A stretch of 10,703 nucleotides of DNA from JAAAPF01 sp964481035 (GTDB taxonomy: Bacteria; Pseudomonadota; Alphaproteobacteria; Geminicoccales; Geminicoccaceae), in contig CAYZSE010000118.1 of assembly GCA_964481035.1 (NCBI GenBank), positions 1 through 10,703 on the forward strand. Reading direction: 5' to 3'. This document shows, piece by piece, positions 7,357-10,703 of this stretch. Position 1 is the first letter of the stretch. Each line of letters starts with the position of its first letter. The position numbers and the translations under genes are program-made. The notes under the pieces were generated by a model. It saw only the letters and a program-made list of their open reading frames with translations. It was not told the origin of the DNA and ran no database searches.

Positions 7357-8727
7357 CTACGAGGCTTCGCGCAGCGGCGCCCGATCGGCCCGCAGCGCCT
7401 CGGCGGTGAGGAAGGCGAGCTCGAGGCTCTGCTGAGCATTGAGCCGCGGGTCGCAATGGGTGTGGTAGCGGTCGGCGAGCGCCTCGTCGGTGATCGCCTG
7501 GGCGCCGCCGGTGCACTCGGTCACGTCCTCGCCGGTCATCTCGACGTGCAGGCCGCCGGCATAGGAGCCTTCGGCATGATGGACGTCGAAGACGCGCCGC
7601 ACCTCCGCCAGCACCCGCTCGAACGGGCGTGTCTTGTAGCCCGACGACGACTTGACCGTGTTGCCGTGCATCGGATCGCAGGCCCAGACCACCGATCGCC
7701 CTTCGCGCTGCACGGCGCGCACCAGCCGTGGCAGCCTGGCCTCGACCTGGTCGGCGCCGAAGCGGGTGATGACGGTGAGCCGGCCCGGCTCGTCCGCCGG
7801 GTTGAGCCGGTCGATGAGCCGCAAGAGGTCGTCGGGCTCGAGCGACGGTCCGGCCTTGAGGCCGATCGGGTTGGCGATCCCTCGGCAGTATTCGATATGG
7901 GCGCCGTCGAGCTGGCGCGTCCGATCGCCGACCCAGACCAGGTGCGCCGAGGTCGCATACCACTGGCCGGTGGTCGAATCGACCCGGGTCAGCGCCTCCT
8001 CGAAGCCCAACAGCAGCGCCTCGTGGCTGGTGTGGAAGGTCGTCCGCTGGATCGCCGGCGTGCTGACGTGCGAGACGCCGCACGCCTTCATGAAGGCGAG
8101 CGCGTCGGTGATCTGGTCGGCAAAGGCCTGGTAGCGCTGCCCCTGCGCCGAGCGCTCGCAGAAACCGAGGTTCCAGGCGTGGACCCGCTCCAGCGAGGCG
8201 AAGCCGCCCTCGGTGAAGGCGCGCAGGAGGTTCAAAGTCGCCGCCGCCTGAGCGTAGGCCTGGAGCTGGCGGCGCGGCTCGGGCGTCCGGGCCGAGTCGT
8301 CGAACGCCAGCCCGTTGACGATGTCGCCCCTGTAGCTCGGCAGCTCGCGCACGCCTTGCGTCTCCATGGGCGCCGAGCGCGGCTTGGCGAACTGGCCCGC
8401 CATGCGGCCGAGCTTCACGACCGGCAGGCCCGCCCCATAGGTCAAGACGACCGCCATCTGCAGGATCACCCGCAGCGTGTCGCGGATCTTGTCGGCGTTG
8501 AAGTCGGCGAAGGCCTCGGCGCAGTCGCCGCCCTGGAGGAGGAACGCGCGTCCGGCCGCGACCTCGGCGAGCTGGGCCTTGAGCGAGCGCGCCTCGCCCG
8601 CGAACACCAGGGGCGGATAGCTCGTGAGCTCGCGCTCGACAGCGGCCAACGCCGCTTGATCCGCATAGTCCGGCAGTTGCTGCGCCGGGTGCGAACGCCA
8701 GCTCGCCGGATGCCAGCTCGGGTCCAT
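7357..8727 (-). CDS. aroG: Class II 3-deoxy-D-arabino-heptulosonate 7-phosphate (DAHP) synthase
   Basis: A 456-residue plant/actinobacterial-type (class II) DAHP synthase. It condenses phosphoenolpyruvate and erythrose 4-phosphate in the first step of the shikimate pathway. Motifs are FLLQGGDCAEAF (62-73), GRMAGQFAKPRS (107-118), WVGDRTRQLDGAHIEYCRGI (265-284), NPIGLKAGPS (286-295), WACDPMHGNT (348-357) and GGLHVEMTGEDVTECTGG (391-408). The four metal ligands expected from the Mycobacterium tuberculosis enzyme are present as Cys69, His354, Glu396 and Asp426. An upstream in-frame ATG at 8823 would add 32 low-complexity residues. The ATG at 8727, with a GAGGAGGAG ribosome site and the conserved MDPSWHPASWRSHPAQQ opening, is chosen. 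It leads a probable operon with pncB. Feedback specificity (Trp, Phe or Tyr) cannot be read from the sequence. Confidence 0.96.
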   Translation of the reverse strand: MDPSWHPASWRSHPAQQLPDYADQAALAAVERELTSYPPLVFAGEARSLKAQLAEVAAGRAFLLQGGDCAEAFADFNADKIRDTLRVILQMAVVLTYGAGLPVVKLGRMAGQFAKPRSAPMETQGVRELPSYRGDIVNGLAFDDSARTPEPRRQLQAYAQAAATLNLLRAFTEGGFASLERVHAWNLGFCERSAQGQRYQAFADQITDALAFMKACGVSHVSTPAIQRTTFHTSHEALLLGFEEALTRVDSTTGQWYATSAHLVWVGDRTRQLDGAHIEYCRGIANPIGLKAGPSLEPDDLLRLIDRLNPADEPGRLTVITRFGADQVEARLPRLVRAVQREGRSVVWACDPMHGNTVKSSSGYKTRPFERVLAEVRRVFDVHHAEGSYAGGLHVEMTGEDVTECTGGAQAITDEALADRYHTHCDPRLNAQQSLELAFLTAEALRADRAPLREAS

Positions 8728-8733
8728 CGCCTG

Positions 8734-8742
8734 CTCCTCCTC
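8734..8742 (-). promoter_or_regulatory. Ribosome binding site deciding the aroG start
   Basis: GAGGAGGAG on the minus strand, with GGAG six bases before the ATG at 8727. It supports the 456-residue start over the upstream ATG at 8823. Confidence 0.8.
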
Positions 8743-8757
8743 GGGGCCTCCTCCCCG
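8742..8757 (-). other. Small GC-rich hairpin just upstream of the aroG ribosome site
   Basis: On the minus strand CGGGG-AGGAGG-CCCCG, five-base arms with a Shine-Dalgarno-like loop, directly before the true ribosome site. It may tune aroG translation or be chance in GC-rich sequence. The rest of the gap 8728-8835 shows nothing clear, and no Trp/Phe/Tyr leader peptide was recognised. Confidence 0.3.
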
Positions 8758-8835
8758 GATGGAGCGGTCTAGCTCAGGCCCCGCCCCGGCGCCACCCGTT
8801 CTTGGCACGCTGGTCCGGCGCACCTCGCGAGCGCG

Positions 8836-10320
8836 TCAGCGGTCGAGACCACCGAGACTCACGTACTTGATCTCGAGGTAGTCATCGAGGCCGTACTTCG
8901 AGCCCTCGCGGCCGAGGCCGCTCTCCTTGAAGCCGCCGAAGGGCGCCACCTCGGTCGAGACCACCCCGTCGTTGACCCCGACGATGCCGACCTCGAGCGC
9001 CTCGGCGACCCGCATCACCCGGCCGAGGTCGCGGGCGTAGAAGTAGCCGGCGAGCCCGACGTCGCTGGCGTTGGCCATGGCGATCGCCTCCGCCTCGCTC
9101 GTGAAGCGGAAGATCGGCGCCACCGGCCCGAAGGTCTCCTCGTGCGCGATCAGCATGTCCTGGGTGCAGTCGGCGAGCACCGTCGGCTGGAAGAAGAGCG
9201 AGCCGGCCTGGTGGCGCCCGCCACCCGTGACGACCGTGGCGCCCTTGCCCACGGCATCGGCGATGTGCTCCTCGACCTTGTCGATGGCCGACGGCTCGAT
9301 CAGCGGGCCCACCTGCACGCCGCTCTCGGTGCCGTCGCCGACCTCGAGCTCGGCGACCTTACGGGCGAAGGCCTCGGCGAAGCGGTCGTGGATGCCGGCC
9401 TGGACGTAGAGCCGGTTCATGCAGACGCAGGTCTGGCCGGCATTCCTGAACTTGCAGGCGATCGCGCCGTCGACCGCGGCGTCGAGGTCGGCGTCGTCGA
9501 AGACGATGAAGGGCGCGTGCCCGCCGAGCTCCATCGAGACCTTCTTCACCGTGTCGGCACACTGCTTCAAGAGGACCTTGCCGACCGCGGTGGAGCCGGT
9601 GAACGAGATCTTGCGCACCGTCTTGCTGGAGGTCAGCTCGCCGCCGATCGCGGACGAGCTGCCGGTGAGCATGTTGACGACGCCCTTGGGCATGCCCGCG
9701 CGCTCGGCGAGTTCCATCGTCGCCAGGGCCGTCAACGGCGTGAGGCCGGCGGGCTTGATGACGACCGTGCAGCCGACGGCGAGCGCCGGCGCGCACTTCC
9801 TGGTGATCATCGCCATCGGGAAGTTCCAGGGGGTGATCATGCCGCAGACGCCGACGGGCTGCTTGAGCGCGAGGATGCGCCGGCCCGGGAACGGCGACGG
9901 GATGGTGTCGCCGTAGACGCGCTTGGCCTCCTCGGCGAACCACTCGACGAAGGCCGCGCCGTACGTCACCTCGCCCTTGGCCTCGGCGAGCGGCTTGCCC
10001 TGCTCCAGGGTCATGAGCATGGCGAGGTCGTCGGCGTTCGCCACGAGCAGATCGTACCAGCGGCGGAGCACCGCGGCGCGCTCCTTGGCGGTCGTCTTCG
10101 ACCAACTCGCGAAGGCCGCGTCCGCCGCCGCGATCGCGCGCCGCGTCTCTGCGGCGCCGCACGACGGCACCTCCGCCAGCCGTTCACCGTCGGCGGGGTT
10201 GCAGACCGCGAAGGTCGCACCGCTGTCGGCGCCGATCCAGGCGCCGTCGACATGGCAGCGGTCCTTCAAGAGCGAGGGATCGTCGAGCCTGTGGCGAGGA
10301 TCCTTGAGCGCGGTCGCCAT
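8836..10320 (-). CDS. gabD: Succinate-semialdehyde dehydrogenase-like aldehyde dehydrogenase (GabD family)
   Basis: A 494-residue NAD(P)-dependent aldehyde dehydrogenase. The best fit is oxidation of succinate semialdehyde to succinate, the last step of GABA breakdown. Motifs are LEQGKPLAEAKGEV (105-118), cofactor-binding TPWNFP (163-168, Asn166) and VIKPAG (187-192, Lys189). FTGSTAVGK (240-248), catalytic base MELGG (Glu264) and nucleophile FRNAGQTCVC (Cys298) follow, then EETFGPV (394-400) and PFGGFKESGLGREG (460-473). The Cys298-x-Cys300 pair is typical of GabD and is tied to redox control in human SSADH. The chosen ATG at 10320 has GAGGAGG five bases upstream and begins MATALKDPRH. An ATG 54 codons upstream adds sequence with no ALDH similarity. 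No gabT is in view, so glutarate-semialdehyde or another semialdehyde substrate remains possible. It diverges from a second aldehyde dehydrogenase. Confidence 0.9.
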   Translation of the reverse strand: MATALKDPRHRLDDPSLLKDRCHVDGAWIGADSGATFAVCNPADGERLAEVPSCGAAETRRAIAAADAAFASWSKTTAKERAAVLRRWYDLLVANADDLAMLMTLEQGKPLAEAKGEVTYGAAFVEWFAEEAKRVYGDTIPSPFPGRRILALKQPVGVCGMITPWNFPMAMITRKCAPALAVGCTVVIKPAGLTPLTALATMELAERAGMPKGVVNMLTGSSSAIGGELTSSKTVRKISFTGSTAVGKVLLKQCADTVKKVSMELGGHAPFIVFDDADLDAAVDGAIACKFRNAGQTCVCMNRLYVQAGIHDRFAEAFARKVAELEVGDGTESGVQVGPLIEPSAIDKVEEHIADAVGKGATVVTGGGRHQAGSLFFQPTVLADCTQDMLIAHEETFGPVAPIFRFTSEAEAIAMANASDVGLAGYFYARDLGRVMRVAEALEVGIVGVNDGVVSTEVAPFGGFKESGLGREGSKYGLDDYLEIKYVSLGGLDR

Positions 10321-10325
10321 GGGTG

Positions 10326-10332
10326 CCTCCTC
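10326..10332 (-). promoter_or_regulatory. Ribosome binding site deciding the gabD start
   Basis: GAGGAGG on the minus strand, five bases before the ATG at 10320. It selects the 494-residue form. Confidence 0.85.
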
Positions 10333-10524
10333 GATGGTTGCGCGGGGCTGGGCTGGTTGCGCCGGGCTGGCGTCGTGAGCGCTCGACCGGCGCTTCACAC
10401 CTTCCGAGTGCATCGTAAAATCGTCGAATGTGCAAGGCGCCACCGCGTCCAGCCAGAGGCCTCTCGGTCCGGTCATGCCCAACGCTACGACTTAAGTTGA
10501 ACGGAACCTCGTCGCTCGCTCGAC

Positions 10525-10536
10525 TAAGATGTCTTA
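10525..10536. repeat. Inverted repeat TAAGA-TG-TCTTA, possible operator
   Basis: Five-base perfect arms around TG, immediately upstream of the candidate -10 TACAAT and 28 bases before the plus-strand ATG. A protein bound here would sit on the promoter spacer. Confidence 0.4.
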
Positions 10537-10538
10537 AA

Positions 10539-10544
10539 TACAAT
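10539..10544 (+). promoter_or_regulatory. Candidate -10 element (TACAAT) for the right-edge aldehyde dehydrogenase
   Basis: TACAAT matches TATAAT at five of six bases and would start transcription near 10551. That is just before the ribosome site CAGGGA (10551-10556) and 14 bases before the ATG. No good -35 lies 16-18 bases upstream, so an activator would be expected. Confidence 0.35.
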
Positions 10545-10564
10545 GTTGATCAGGGAAATTGGCA

Positions 10565-10703
10565 ATGGACACGCTCGAACAGGGTAACACGGGTATTCAG
10601 GCGCCGGCGTGCTTTCGCGCCCGCTACGGCAACTTCATCAATGGCGAGTTCCGCGAGCCGGTCGCGGGCCGTTACTTCGACAACGTGTCGCCGGTGACGG
10701 GGC
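10565..10703 (+). CDS. Aldehyde dehydrogenase, N-terminal part (cut by right edge)
   Basis: The plus strand reads 46 codons from ATG 10565 to the window end without a stop. It begins MDTLEQGNTGIQAPACFRAR and continues with YGNFINGEFREPVAGRYFDN (21-40) then VSPVTG (41-46). 'YGNFINGEF-x-x-P-x-x-G-x-YFDN-x-SPVTG' is the N-terminal signature of the ExaC/AldB/AcoD type of NAD-dependent aldehyde dehydrogenase, which oxidises acetaldehyde and related short aldehydes. It is a different subfamily from the GabD-like enzyme opposite. An in-frame TGA at 10547-10549 bounds the start and CAGGGA lies eight bases upstream. Catalytic residues are beyond the edge, so activity cannot be judged. Confidence 0.82.
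   Translation, partial: MDTLEQGNTGIQAPACFRARYGNFINGEFREPVAGRYFDNVSPVTG

Larger units (their letters stand above)
10321..10564. promoter_or_regulatory. Divergent control region between two aldehyde dehydrogenase genes
   Basis: This is a 244-base non-coding gap. The gabD-proximal half is GC-rich and shows no clear promoter. From about 10488 to 10560 it is visibly richer in A/T than anywhere else in the window. It holds the 8-base palindrome ACTTAAGT (10490-10497), the palindrome at 10525-10536 and a -10-like TACAAT. The related strings CGACTTAAG (10488-10496) and CGACTAAGA (10521-10529) sit 33 bases apart, about three helical turns. This fits a binding region for a regulator of one or both genes. 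I could not fit a sigma-54 promoter. Confidence 0.45.

Noticed and set aside
5685..7409. A 574-codon plus-strand frame opposite the sigma factor and pncB
   Set aside because: The sense strand carries well-supported sigma and NAPRTase motifs. The antisense product is low-complexity.
10405..10450. TGGC...TTGC on the minus strand, considered as a sigma-54 promoter for gabD
   Set aside because: The GG-to-GC spacing is off by at least one base, which sigma-54 promoters do not tolerate.
7312..10500. Long plus-strand frames (7312-8772 and 9142-10500) opposite aroG and gabD
   Set aside because: Codon-bias shadows of two enzymes with all active-site motifs intact on the minus strand.

Overview
This window is GC-rich and densely coded, and nearly every gene has a close proteobacterial counterpart. 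The mix of a class II DAHP synthase, acetoacetyl-CoA synthetase, a short PhoR kinase, an ECF sigma/transmembrane anti-sigma pair and a short nicotinate phosphoribosyltransferase suggests an alphaproteobacterial chromosome (Hyphomicrobiales or Rhodospirillales-like). The taxonomic call is inference. I see no insertion sequence, phage gene, tRNA, rRNA or CRISPR array.

Layout, left to right. (1) 1-2127, all minus: the N-terminal part of a GNAT acetyltransferase cut by the left edge, a small antibiotic-biosynthesis-type monooxygenase, and a PhoR-type sensor kinase with no pst/phoB genes in view. (2) 2198-4147, minus: acetoacetyl-CoA synthetase, which feeds ketone bodies or PHB breakdown products into acetyl-CoA metabolism. 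(3) 4219-6227: a stress module. A plus-strand LEA/WHy-domain lipoprotein gene converges on a minus-strand sigma/anti-sigma operon whose two reading frames overlap by 4 bases. (4) 6234-8727, minus: a probable operon of class II DAHP synthase followed 13 bases later by nicotinate phosphoribosyltransferase. (5) 8836-10320, minus: a GabD-like succinate-semialdehyde dehydrogenase. (6) 10565-10703, plus: the first 46 residues of a second, different aldehyde dehydrogenase, diverging from gabD across a 244-base control region with AT-rich palindromes.

The most interesting observation is that the same ECF-type promoter core, GGAAT-16 bases-CGTC, lies upstream of both the sigma operon (minus, 6227-6203) and the LEA lipoprotein gene (plus, 4219-4243). 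This suggests an autoregulated ECF system whose adjacent target is a lipid-anchored, LEA-like envelope protein. The sigma operon copy carries a perfect 6+2+6 palindrome in the spacer, running into the -10 element, so a second regulator may act there. The rest of the window looks like ordinary core or metabolic chromosome. Long plus-strand reading frames opposite the minus-strand genes are codon-bias shadows and were left out.
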